This document shows positions 1-6,276 of a stretch of 10,230 nucleotides of DNA, piece by piece (within the stretch, counting starts at the first letter, position 1; every line of letters starts with the position of its first letter). The DNA comes from JAVMKJ01 sp031732875 (GTDB lineage Bacteria; Pseudomonadota; Gammaproteobacteria; Competibacterales; Competibacteraceae): NCBI GenBank assembly GCA_031732875.1, contig JAVMKL010000008.1, forward strand, positions 1 to 10,230, given 5' to 3'. The position numbers were made by a program, and so were the translations under genes. The notes beneath the pieces were generated by a model. The model ran no database searches and was not told the origin of the DNA. It saw only the letters and a program-made list of their open reading frames with translations.

Positions 1-1
1 G

Positions 2-262
2 GTCGCGGAAATCGGCGACGTGATCGAATCGCACATGCGTTCCATCGGCCTGCTCGGGGAAGACGGTCCCGATGTCCACCAGCGTAAAATGATCGACGAG
101 CACCGCGCCAAGTACGAACTCGGCATGAAAGCCATCGAGGAGGCGGGCGAGGATACCTTCCCGCCGGAAGCCACGCTCTGCGGCAAATGCCAGACGAAGG
201 CGGTCATCGTGATGGACGGCTGCCTGACCTGTCTGAACTGCGGCGATTCCAAGTGCTCGTGA
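2..262 (+). CDS. nrdJ: C-terminal end of class II (B12-dependent) ribonucleotide reductase, partial
   Basis: The reading frame is open from the left edge and stops with TGA at 260-262, so only the last 86 codons are present and the true start lies outside the window. The tail carries a CGKC pair (first Cys codon at 179) and then a CLTCLNCGDSKC cluster, a cysteine-rich ribbon that ends many adenosylcobalamin-dependent ribonucleotide reductases. In that family the C-terminal cysteines re-reduce the active site after each turnover of ribonucleotide to deoxyribonucleotide. The catalytic barrel is not visible here, so the assignment rests on this tail and on the preceding segment DVIESHMRSIGLLGEDGP. 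A GTG at 20 could be mistaken for a start, but the frame continues upstream in the same style. A GC-rich hairpin follows 36 bases after the stop. Another protein with a similar zinc ribbon is possible but less likely. Confidence 0.7.
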   Translation, partial: VAEIGDVIESHMRSIGLLGEDGPDVHQRKMIDEHRAKYELGMKAIEEAGEDTFPPEATLCGKCQTKAVIVMDGCLTCLNCGDSKCS

Positions 263-298
263 ACCCATTCAGTGATCGAAAGAACCCTCACCCCCAAC

Positions 299-324
299 CC
301 CCTCTCCCAGTGGGAGAGGGGAGT
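299..324 (+). terminator. GC-rich hairpin followed by a short T run; possible terminator or dispersed repeat copy
   Basis: A perfect 10-bp stem (299-308 with 312-321, arm CCCCTCTCCC) closes a 3-base loop and is followed by AGTTTT. It lies between the reductase stop at 262 and the quinone oxidoreductase start at 350, so it could end the upstream transcript. The run of T is short, and the C-rich lead-in at 284-300 resembles intergenic repeat units scattered through many high-GC proteobacterial genomes, so it may be a repeat copy doing double duty. Confidence 0.5.
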
Positions 325-349
325 TTTGTATAGGCTTTGAGATCGTGCC

Positions 350-1354
350 ATGACCCTGACCCTGCCCGAACTGATGACCGCCATCGAAATCACCGAACCC
401 GGTGGTCCCGAAAAGCTGGCACCCACCCGCCGGCCCGTGCCGCAGCCCGCGCCCGGCGAAGTTCTGATCCAGGTCGCAACCGCGGGCGTCAATCGTCCCG
501 ACTGTTTGCAACGCCAAGGAGGTTATCCGCCACCGCCGGGCGCGTCCGACATTCCCGGTCTGGAAGTGGCCGGCACCATCGCCGCGCTGGGCGAAGGTGT
601 GACGGACTGGCGGATCGGCGACGAGGTGTGCGCCCTGCTGACGGGCGGCGGCTACGCCGAATATTGCACTGCACCCGCTCCCCAGTGCCTACCCATCCCA
701 GGCGGGCTGAACCTGCAACAGGCCGCCGCGTTGCCGGAAACCTTCTTTACCGTCTGGAGCAACGTCTTCGACCGGGCGCGACTGCAACCCGGCGAAACCC
801 TGCTGATCCACGGCGGCACCAGCGGCATCGGCACCACCGCCATCCAACTCGCCAAGGCCTTGGGCTCGCGGGTGTTCGCCACCGTCGGCGGCGCCGACAA
901 GGTTCGAGCCTGTCTGGACTTGGGAGCCGAACGGGTCATCAACTACCGCGAGGAAGATTTCGTCCAGGTGATCAAGGAAATCACCCGCAACCGAGGCGTC
1001 GATGTCATCCTGGACATGGTCGGCGGCGATTACGTCCAGCGCAATCTCAGCGCGCTGGCGGTCGAGGGCCGGCTGGTGTTCATCGCCTTCCTGCGCGGGG
1101 CCAAGGTGGAACTGAACCTGGCGCCGGTGATGATGAAGCGGCTGACGATTACCGGCTCGACCTTGCGCGCCCGGCCCGTCGAACACAAGGCGCCCATCGC
1201 CGCTGCCCTGCTGCGAACCGTCTGGCCACTGCTCGCCAGCGGCGCGATCCGGCCGATGATCGACCGGGTCTTCCCGCTGAACGAAGCCGCCGCCGCACAT
1301 GTCCTGATGGAATCCAACCGCCATGTCGGCAAGCTTCTTTTACAGGTCGCCTGA
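350..1354 (+). CDS. NAD(P)H:quinone oxidoreductase, PIG3-like, zinc-independent MDR family
   Basis: The 334-aa protein is a medium-chain dehydrogenase/reductase of the quinone reductase branch, expected to reduce quinones in the cytosol with NADPH. The N-terminal GroES-like domain holds MTAIEITEPGGPEKL (residues 9-23) and GVNRPDCLQRQGGYPPPPG (47-65), both close to the PIG3 signature. The nucleotide-binding Rossmann domain has GGTSGIG at 155-161, followed by a helix AIQLAKALG. The zinc ligands of alcohol dehydrogenases are not apparent, in keeping with zinc-independent quinone reductases. Length is close to the usual 325-330 aa. The start at 350 has a weak GAG nine bases upstream. The ATG at 374 (residue 9) gives the more typical family N-terminus but has no visible ribosome binding site, so the start is uncertain between these two. 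It lies downstream of the reductase gene, separated by a hairpin, and is probably transcribed separately. The exact substrate cannot be told from the sequence. Confidence 0.9.
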   Translation: MTLTLPELMTAIEITEPGGPEKLAPTRRPVPQPAPGEVLIQVATAGVNRPDCLQRQGGYPPPPGASDIPGLEVAGTIAALGEGVTDWRIGDEVCALLTGGGYAEYCTAPAPQCLPIPGGLNLQQAAALPETFFTVWSNVFDRARLQPGETLLIHGGTSGIGTTAIQLAKALGSRVFATVGGADKVRACLDLGAERVINYREEDFVQVIKEITRNRGVDVILDMVGGDYVQRNLSALAVEGRLVFIAFLRGAKVELNLAPVMMKRLTITGSTLRARPVEHKAPIAAALLRTVWPLLASGAIRPMIDRVFPLNEAAAAHVLMESNRHVGKLLLQVA

Positions 1355-1711
1355 CCCCGTCCCTACCCCTCGACCCCGTTCCCCACCCCTTCTCCGCGTC
1401 CGAAATCGCGCGAGCCGCCCACCTTCGTGGACGCCGCCGCAGGCGCCCACGAAACGCAATTTATTTTGCGTTGCAACAAAACGCCATTTATGGTGTCATT
1501 ACCCCAGTTGATTTACTGCTTCGGATTGCTGAAACCTTCAATTAAAAGCAGTCACCCATCAACTAAAATTATGGTTGCGCTATCTGATCGCTCTTCCTCC
1601 GCCTCGCGGCCTGGGAACGAGCTCGGCGCCAACGTAAAAAGAGAAAAGCGAAGCTCGTCAGGCGCTTTTGGCTTGCGGGCGCGCCAGGTTACAGGTGAGA
1701 GGTTACATTCC
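1355..1711. other. Intergenic region without a convincing gene; partly AT-rich
   Basis: No reading frame here looks like a protein on either strand. The region opens with a C-rich stretch (1353-1400). A clearly AT-richer patch follows (about 1450-1580), unlike the GC-rich surroundings. It contains a 7-bp hairpin, AACGCAA (1453-1459) with TTGCGTT (1466-1472), and an AAAAGCG / CGCTTTT inverted repeat at 1644-1650 and 1663-1669 with a 12-base loop. A weak promoter-like pair, TTGCGT (1466-1471) and TATGGT (1489-1494) spaced by 17 bases, points toward the small gene at 1712, but it overlaps the hairpin and has only modest consensus matches. The open frame upstream of 1712 is low-complexity and reads as non-coding. 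Confidence 0.5.
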
Positions 1712-1885
1712 ATGCGCGGCAGTTATAAATTTCATCACCCTTTTGTCTGGTTCGAAAATGGCGGCTGGTGGTTCAAGATGCTCGGCGAATGTTTCGGACC
1801 TTACCGGGATATGCTTGAGGCACGTTACCATCTTCTGGTGATCCAGGGTCTGGGCCAGCAACTCCGCGAAGCCATTTCCGGGTAG
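1712..1885 (+). CDS. Small aromatic-rich hypothetical protein, 57 aa
   Basis: The ATG at 1712 is preceded by a good ribosome binding site, GGTGAGAGG ending nine bases upstream, which is why this start is chosen over an in-frame ATG at 1427. The 57-aa product is rich in aromatic residues: FHHPFVWF at residues 7-14, GGWWFKMLGECFGPY at 17-31, then an amphipathic stretch with EARYHLLVIQ. The pattern of a Gly-Trp-Trp/Tyr-Phe strand, then GPY/GPF, then a helix with a conserved Ala, recalls small proteobacterial proteins with a GxWYFxxREGxxGPF core (DUF6316-like). The match is by eye only. There is no signal peptide or membrane segment. It lies 109 bases before the larger gene at 1995 on the same strand. 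Its function is unknown. Confidence 0.6.
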   Translation: MRGSYKFHHPFVWFENGGWWFKMLGECFGPYRDMLEARYHLLVIQGLGQQLREAISG

Positions 1886-1994
1886 GCGAGAAGTACGCCC
1901 CCCGGGAAGTCCCATCCCTGGGATCGCAGTTCGACGCGCGCCTTATCGGTGTCGTTTCCATTTTTTCGTCCCGCGCGGACCATAGGAACCGACC

Positions 1995-2975
1995 ATGTCG
2001 GCCACGCCCGATGAAGCGCTTGCCGGACGGATTCACGCCGCCGTCAGCGAGGCCACCCGCCGCTATCTGGTCGAACGCCGTACCCGTGTAAGACCTTTCA
2101 CCCGAAAGCACTTTTCACTCAGGGGCGCGCTGCGGATCAATCGACGCGCGCTCGGCAAAGATATGCTGCGCACGCCAGCCAACGTGCTCTGGGCCGTTCC
2201 GCAACTACTGGCGCGCGGTGGCGCGGCGCTCGGTCGCAAATTCGGATTGGATTCGCTGGCCCAACGGCTCGACCGCCTTCCCCCCGGTTTCAAAACCGAC
2301 GTCGAGCGGGAGATCGAGTGGCTGATCTACAGCGAACTGCTGGAACTCCCGTTTGCGCAAGACGGGCGGAACTGCGGCCGGGATGCCCTGCTGGAGGAAA
2401 TTCTGGCGCACCCGACCATCAGCCAGTTGCTGATTCCGGAACTGATCCGACTGGACGAATTGGCTCACCGCCAAAACTTCCGACAACGACTCGAGGACTA
2501 TCTGACGACCTATACCGCCAGCCGCACGGCGGCAGCGGATCTGTCCGGTTCATTGCTCAGCTTGGCCGCCGGCGTTGCCGCCTTCCAACAGTTCACACCC
2601 GGCGCCATGGCCGTCGGCGGCGCCACCGCAGCCGCCATCGCCCATCACCTGGCCATCGCCAATTTCATGTTGGGACCCACGCTGGGCTCGCTGTACTACG
2701 GCCTTTTCCCCGCCGCCGTATCCTCAGGGCTGCTGGTCGCAACCACCGGTGGCCTGATCGTGGCGCTGGGTATCCTGAGCGCTCTCGCCGGCGTGATCAC
2801 CGATCCGCTCCAGCAGGCGCTTGGCCTGCACGAACGCAGGCTGCTAAAACTGCTCGACGCGCTCGAATGGGAACTGACCGGCCAAGGTGATGGCTACCGC
2901 CTGCATGATGCCTACGTGGCGCGGATTTTCGACTTGTGGGATCTTCTGCAAGCGGCGACCCGCACCCTAACCTGA
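1995..2975 (+). CDS. Predicted membrane protein of unknown function, DUF6635-like, 326 aa
   Basis: An AGGAAC ribosome binding site at 1984-1989 supports the ATG at 1995. The N-terminal half is soluble and basic: RRTRVRPFTRKHFSLRGALR (residues 28-47) followed by RALGKDMLRTPANVLWAVPQ (51-70), then an acidic helical segment EREIEWLIYSELLELP (104-119). These blocks recall DUF6635 proteins as I remember them; I cannot confirm this without a profile search. Residues about 183-268 form a long, small-residue-rich hydrophobic block (GSLLSLAAGVAAF, FMLGPTLGSLYYGLF, SSGLLVATTGGLIVALGILS) compatible with two to four membrane segments. A charged C-terminal helical tail follows (LHERRLLKLLDALEWEL). There is no cleavable signal peptide. 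The gene converges on rplQ and shares its terminator. No catalytic motif is recognised, and no biochemical role is proposed. Confidence 0.85.
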   Translation: MSATPDEALAGRIHAAVSEATRRYLVERRTRVRPFTRKHFSLRGALRINRRALGKDMLRTPANVLWAVPQLLARGGAALGRKFGLDSLAQRLDRLPPGFKTDVEREIEWLIYSELLELPFAQDGRNCGRDALLEEILAHPTISQLLIPELIRLDELAHRQNFRQRLEDYLTTYTASRTAAADLSGSLLSLAAGVAAFQQFTPGAMAVGGATAAAIAHHLAIANFMLGPTLGSLYYGLFPAAVSSGLLVATTGGLIVALGILSALAGVITDPLQQALGLHERRLLKLLDALEWELTGQGDGYRLHDAYVARIFDLWDLLQAATRTLT

Positions 2976-2992
2976 ATCGATTCATCAGGCAT

Positions 2993-3019
2993 AAAAAAGC
3001 CGGGCTTGTCCCGGCTTTT
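2993..3019. terminator. Bidirectional rho-independent terminator
   Basis: A perfect 6-bp GC stem, GCCGGG (2999-3004) with CCCGGC (3010-3015), closes the loop CTTGT. It is flanked by six A on the left (2993-2998) and four T on the right (3016-3019), which lengthen the stem. Read rightward it ends the plus-strand gene that stops at 2975. Read leftward the A run becomes a U run and ends the alpha operon after rplQ, whose stop is at 3042. The placement between two convergent genes is what such a shared terminator requires. Confidence 0.92.
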
Positions 3020-3041
3020 CGTTATCGGCGCCGCGCCTGTC

Positions 3042-3416
3042 CTATTCAGCCACCGCCTCGGGGCGGTCGACCAGTTCGACATAGGCCATGGGCGCGTTGT
3101 CACCATCCCGGAAACCGCACTTCAGAATGCGCAGGTATCCGCCCGGACGCGACTTGTAGCGGGGTCCCAAATGGTTGAACAACTTGGTCACCACACTGCG
3201 ATCACGCAACCGGTCGAAAGCCAGCCGCCGGCGGGCCACGCTGTCTTCCTTGGACAGCGTGATCAGCGGTTCGGCGACCCGGCGCAACTCCTTGGCCTTG
3301 GGCAAGGTAGTCCGGATGAGTTCATGAGTGAACAATGAAGCGGCCATGTTGCGCAGCATGGCCTTGCGATGGCTGCTGGTGCGATTCAGTTTGCGACCGG
3401 TTTTGCGATGGCGCAT
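3042..3416 (-). CDS. rplQ: 50S ribosomal protein L17
   Basis: This 124-aa protein matches bacterial L17 throughout (MRHRKTGRKLNRTSSHRKAM at the start, then LFTHELIRTTLPKAKELRRV). E. coli L17 is 127 aa. L17 binds 23S rRNA and sits near the exit-tunnel side of the large subunit. The ATG at 3416 has an AAGGA ribosome binding site. It is the last gene of the alpha operon, 77 bases after rpoA, and is followed by the terminator at 2993-3019. The 77-base gap is longer than most in this cluster, but I see no clear promoter or hairpin in it. Confidence 0.98.
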   Translation of the reverse strand: MRHRKTGRKLNRTSSHRKAMLRNMAASLFTHELIRTTLPKAKELRRVAEPLITLSKEDSVARRRLAFDRLRDRSVVTKLFNHLGPRYKSRPGGYLRILKCGFRDGDNAPMAYVELVDRPEAVAE

Positions 3417-3493
3417 GACGATGATTCCTTAAAAAACTCGAAAATCGGACAATCAAACGAACTGTGGGATGAAACAGACCTGCTGAGGATGCC

Positions 3494-4600
3494 TTATTCA
3501 ATCTCGGGATCGTCGCTACCCGCGACAGTCCGCAGGCCCGGCCGGGATGGTTTATCCCCCTCCGCCGCATCGATGGCCATGCTCGCGCGCCGTGCCGCCG
3601 CCCGTTCCTCGGCTTGCTCGATATTCAAACCCGGTGGCGGCCAGTTATCGACTTTCATGCCCAAGGACAATTTGTACTTGGCCAGGACATCCTTGATCTC
3701 GGTCAGTGATTTCTTGCCGAGATTCGGGGTCTTCAACAATTCCGCCTCGGTTCGCTGCACCAGATCGCCGATGTAATAAATATTCTCAGCCTTCAGGCAA
3801 TTGGCCGAGCGCACGGTGAGTTCCAGATCGTCCACCGGTTGCATCAGAACCGGATCGATATCGACCGGTGGCGGCGGCATGGGTTCGTCCCTCTTACCCT
3901 TGAGATCCACGAATACCGACAGTTGATCGAGTAAAATCCGGGCCGCCGTGCGGATGGCTTCCTCCGGATCGATCGTACCGTTGGTTTCCAGATTCAGGAT
4001 CAGCTTGTCCAGATTGGTCCGCTGCTCGACGCGGGCACTCTCCACCCGGTAGCTGATCCGCTCGACCGGACTGAAGGAAGCATCCAGCCGCAGGCGACCG
4101 ATCGGCCGGGTTTCGCTGTCGGCGCTTTCGCGCTGGATCGCGGGCCAGTAACCACGCCCGCGCTCGATTTTGAGCCGCATGCCCAGTTCGCCACTCTTGG
4201 TGAGATGGGCGATGACGTGGTCCGGGTTGACGACATCGACGGAATGACTTCTTTCGATATCCCCGGCGACCACCGGCCCCGGACCTTTCTTGGTCAACAC
4301 CAGGTTCGCCTCGTCGACCCCTTCCTGCAGAGTGACCGCCACGCCCTTGAGATTCAGCAGAATATCAATGACGTCTTCCTGCACGCCCTCGATCGTGGAG
4401 TATTCGTGCAATACCCCGTCGATCTCGCACTCGACGATGGCGGCACCGGGTATGGAGGAAAGCAAAATCCGCCGCAGGGCGTTGCCGAGGGTATAGCCAA
4501 ATCCACGTTCCAGCGGTTCCACCGTTACCCGCGCCAAGCGCGGCGCCAGTTTCTCCACCTCGACGCGGGTCGGTTTCAGCAAATCAAATGCGCCCACCAT
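3494..4600 (-). CDS. rpoA: DNA-directed RNA polymerase alpha subunit, with an extended C-terminus
   Basis: The alpha subunit dimerises to start polymerase assembly, and its C-terminal domain contacts UP-element DNA and activators. The assembly domain shows RGFGYTLGNALRRILLSS and DGVLHEYSTIEGVQED, almost as in E. coli. The C-terminal domain shows VDDLELTVRSANCLKAE, with the DNA-binding Arg at about residue 264, and TPNLGKKSLTEIKDVLA. I chose the ATG at 4600 because GAGGG lies seven bases upstream and the product then begins MVGAFDLLKP, aligning with the E. coli start. A GTG at 4624 would add eight residues and overlap the rpsD stop by three bases. With the 4600 start the protein is 368 aa against 329 in E. 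coli. The excess is a tail after NWPPP (encoded 3497-3631) rich in Ala, Glu, Arg and Asp. The gene follows rpsD by 20 bases. Confidence 0.98.
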   Translation of the reverse strand: MVGAFDLLKPTRVEVEKLAPRLARVTVEPLERGFGYTLGNALRRILLSSIPGAAIVECEIDGVLHEYSTIEGVQEDVIDILLNLKGVAVTLQEGVDEANLVLTKKGPGPVVAGDIERSHSVDVVNPDHVIAHLTKSGELGMRLKIERGRGYWPAIQRESADSETRPIGRLRLDASFSPVERISYRVESARVEQRTNLDKLILNLETNGTIDPEEAIRTAARILLDQLSVFVDLKGKRDEPMPPPPVDIDPVLMQPVDDLELTVRSANCLKAENIYYIGDLVQRTEAELLKTPNLGKKSLTEIKDVLAKYKLSLGMKVDNWPPPGLNIEQAEERAAARRASMAIDAAEGDKPSRPGLRTVAGSDDPEIE

Positions 4601-4620
4601 CCGTCTACCCTCGGAGTCGG

Positions 4621-5241
4621 TCACTTGGAGTACAGCTCCACCACCAGGGATTCGTTGATATCCGGCGGCAGGTCGCCACGGTCCGGTATCCGTTTGAACA
4701 CTCCACTCATCTTGCCGGCATCCACTTCCACCCAGTCCACGAAACCATGTCCCTGGGCCAGTTGCAGAGCATATTGGATGCGGGTCTGGTTGCGGCTTTT
4801 TTCATGGACCGCGACCACATCCTCGGGTTGAATCTGATAGGAGGGAATATTGACCCGCTGGCCGTTGACGGTAATCGCGCGATGGGAAACCAGTTGCCGG
4901 GCTTCGGCGCGGGTGCTGCCAAACCCGATCCGGTACACCACGTTGTCCAGTCGGCACTCCAGGAGCTTCAGCAGGTTTTCGCCGGTCGAACCCTTGCGGC
5001 GGGCCGCTTCCTTGTAGTATTTCAAGAACTGCCGCTCCAGCACACCATAAATGCGGCGCAGCTTCTGCTTCTCACGCAACTGCAAGCCATAGCCGGTCAG
5101 CCGGGGGCGGCGCGCGCCGTGCTGGCCCGGCGGCCGCTCCAGGTTGCACTTGGACTCCAACGGTCGGGCGGCGGACTTCAGAAACAGATCCACGCCTTCC
5201 CGGCGGCTCAGCTTGCACTTGGGACCGAGATATCTCGCCAC
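4621..5241 (-). CDS. rpsD: 30S ribosomal protein S4
   Basis: The 206-aa product equals E. coli S4 in length and aligns end to end, from MARYLGPKCKLSRREG to INESLVVELYSK. S4 is a primary 16S rRNA binder that nucleates 30S assembly of the 5' domain; in E. coli it also represses translation of the alpha operon through the rpsM leader. The S4 RNA-binding domain is recognisable at ECRLDNVVYRIGFGSTRAEA and the following RQLVSHRAITVNG. Only two N-terminal cysteines are present, so this is not the four-cysteine zinc form. The start codon is GTG at 5241, backed by a strong AGGAG seven bases upstream. The gene lies 15 bases after rpsK. Confidence 0.99.
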   Translation of the reverse strand: MARYLGPKCKLSRREGVDLFLKSAARPLESKCNLERPPGQHGARRPRLTGYGLQLREKQKLRRIYGVLERQFLKYYKEAARRKGSTGENLLKLLECRLDNVVYRIGFGSTRAEARQLVSHRAITVNGQRVNIPSYQIQPEDVVAVHEKSRNQTRIQYALQLAQGHGFVDWVEVDAGKMSGVFKRIPDRGDLPPDINESLVVELYSK

Positions 5242-5256
5242 GGTATGACTCCTGGA

Positions 5257-5646
5257 CTAGACGCGACGGCGCTTCGGGGGACGGCAGCCGTTATGGGGGA
5301 TCGGCGTCACGTCCATGATACTCATGATCTTGAACCCAGCGGCGTTCAAGGCGCGCACGGCGGATTCCCGACCGGGCCCTGGCCCTTTGACGTTGACTTC
5401 CAGGTTCTTGACGCCGTATTCCTTGACCACGTTGCCGACTCGCTCGGCGGCGACCTGCGCCGCGAACGGCGTGCTCTTGCGGGATCCGCGAAAGCCCGAA
5501 CCACCCGATGTGGCCCAAGACAGGGTATTACCCTGACGGTCCGTGATCGTGATGATGGTGTTATTGAACGAGGCGTGGATATGGGCGATGCCATCCACAA
5601 CATTTTTCTTGACGCGCTTGCGCGTCTTGGTGACCGGTTTTGCCAT
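5257..5646 (-). CDS. rpsK: 30S ribosomal protein S11
   Basis: The 129-aa protein has the same length as E. coli S11 and matches it nearly throughout. Diagnostic stretches are AHIHASFNNTIITITDRQGN, GSGFRGSRKSTPFAAQVAAE and the end VTPIPHNGCRPPKRRRV. S11 lies on the 30S platform and contacts the Shine-Dalgarno duplex region. The Asn-Gly in PHNGC is the site that forms isoaspartate in the E. coli protein. An AGG seven bases before the ATG at 5646 serves as ribosome binding site. The gene is 42 bases after rpsM and 15 before rpsD. Confidence 0.99.
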   Translation of the reverse strand: MAKPVTKTRKRVKKNVVDGIAHIHASFNNTIITITDRQGNTLSWATSGGSGFRGSRKSTPFAAQVAAERVGNVVKEYGVKNLEVNVKGPGPGRESAVRALNAAGFKIMSIMDVTPIPHNGCRPPKRRRV

Positions 5647-5688
5647 GCTCCAACCTATGCCAACGGAATTCCAAAAGGTTCTGGCGGC

Positions 5689-6045
5689 TTACTTGCGGAT
5701 CGCGCGGCGCGGGCCCTTGCGGGTCCGGGCGTTGGTACGGGTGCGCTGACCCCGAACCGGCAAGCCACGCCGATGGCGCAAGCCGCGATAGCAGCCCAAG
5801 TCCATCAACCGCTTGATGCTCATGGATACTTCGCGCCGCAAATCGCCTTCCACGATGTATTTGCCCACTTCGGTGCGCAAAGCGTCGACCTGCGCGTCGT
5901 CCAAGTCACGGACTTTTTTGTCCGGAGCGACCTTGGCAGTCTCGCAAATCTGGCGGGCGCGGGTCTTACCGATCCCGTAGATGGACTGCAATGCGACGAC
6001 CGCATGCTTGTTGACCGGAATGTTGATGCCTGCAATACGGGCCAT
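5689..6045 (-). CDS. rpsM: 30S ribosomal protein S13, first gene of the alpha operon
   Basis: The 118-aa protein equals E. coli S13 in length. It starts MARIAGINIPVNKHAVVALQ and has the helix-two-turns-helix stretch SIYGIGKTRARQIC, then the basic tail GQRTRTNARTRKGPRRAIRK, which reaches the decoding centre. S13 is in the 30S head and makes inter-subunit bridges with L5 and 23S rRNA. The ATG at 6045 is preceded by a strong GGGAGGAG ending nine bases upstream. In E. coli, S4 controls translation of the alpha operon at this gene's leader. The 98-base leader region here also contains alternative hairpins. Confidence 0.99.
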   Translation of the reverse strand: MARIAGINIPVNKHAVVALQSIYGIGKTRARQICETAKVAPDKKVRDLDDAQVDALRTEVGKYIVEGDLRREVSMSIKRLMDLGCYRGLRHRRGLPVRGQRTRTNARTRKGPRRAIRK

Positions 6046-6143
6046 GCCTTCAAACTCCTCCCATCACCGTCGGGTTCCAGCCCGCGCAAAGAAACGGGAA
6101 TTTAACCCACTTAGCGATCTAAATCAATAATGAATGATCGGCT
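6046..6143 (-). promoter_or_regulatory. Candidate alpha-operon promoter and rpsM leader with alternative hairpins
   Basis: This 98-base gap, read on the minus strand, holds TTGATT (plus 6122-6127) and TAAATT (plus 6099-6104) separated by exactly 17 bases, a reasonable sigma-70-type pair with four of six matches in each box. Downstream a CGGG block (6084-6081) can pair either with a preceding CCCG (6098-6095) or with a following CCCG (6074-6071), so two short hairpins exclude each other. A strong GGGAGGAG site then precedes rpsM. In E. coli an internal promoter and an S4-binding pseudoknot occupy the same place. Whether S4 binds here is inference. Confidence 0.5.
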
Positions 6144-6257
6144 TTATCCCTGCCGCTGTTTGTGGCGGGCATCCTTGCAAATCACCCGGACCACGCGGTC
6201 GCGGCGAATGATTTTGCAGTTTCGGCAGATTTTCTTGACCGAGGCACGCACTTTCAT
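6144..6257 (-). CDS. rpmJ: 50S ribosomal protein L36, zinc-binding (C+) form
   Basis: This 37-aa gene is easily missed because of its size. The product begins MKVRASVKKICRNCKIIRR and ends RHKQRQG before TAA, against 38 aa in E. coli. Cys11, Cys14, Cys27 and His32 form the CxxC...C...H zinc site of the C+ type, so it depends on zinc for folding. L36 is the last small protein to join the large subunit and bridges 23S rRNA helices. The ATG at 6257 has a GGAG about eight bases upstream. Its position between secY and rpsM is the gammaproteobacterial arrangement. Confidence 0.97.
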   Translation of the reverse strand: MKVRASVKKICRNCKIIRRDRVVRVICKDARHKQRQG

Positions 6258-6276
6258 CGTTGTTCTCCAGATTCGG

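Noticed and set aside
1466..1494. TTGCGT-17-TATGGT as a promoter for the small gene
   Set aside because: Only moderate consensus match, overlaps a hairpin and lies over 200 bases upstream; kept only as a note on the intergenic region.
337..1545. A 402-codon frame overlapping the quinone oxidoreductase on the same strand
   Set aside because: Arg/Pro-rich out-of-frame reading of a gene with clear family motifs.
1427..1711. Upstream in-frame extension of the 57-aa gene to an ATG at 1427
   Set aside because: The extra residues are low-complexity and unlike a folded protein, the ATG lacks a good ribosome binding site, and the ATG at 1712 has one.
4601..4624. GTG start at 4624 for rpoA, overlapping the rpsD stop
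   Set aside because: The ATG at 4600 has a better placed GAGGG and matches the N-terminus of known alpha subunits.
4588..6105. A 505-codon open frame on the plus strand across rpsD, rpsK and rpsM
   Set aside because: It is antisense to three well-identified ribosomal protein genes and is a by-product of high GC content; its sequence resembles no protein family.
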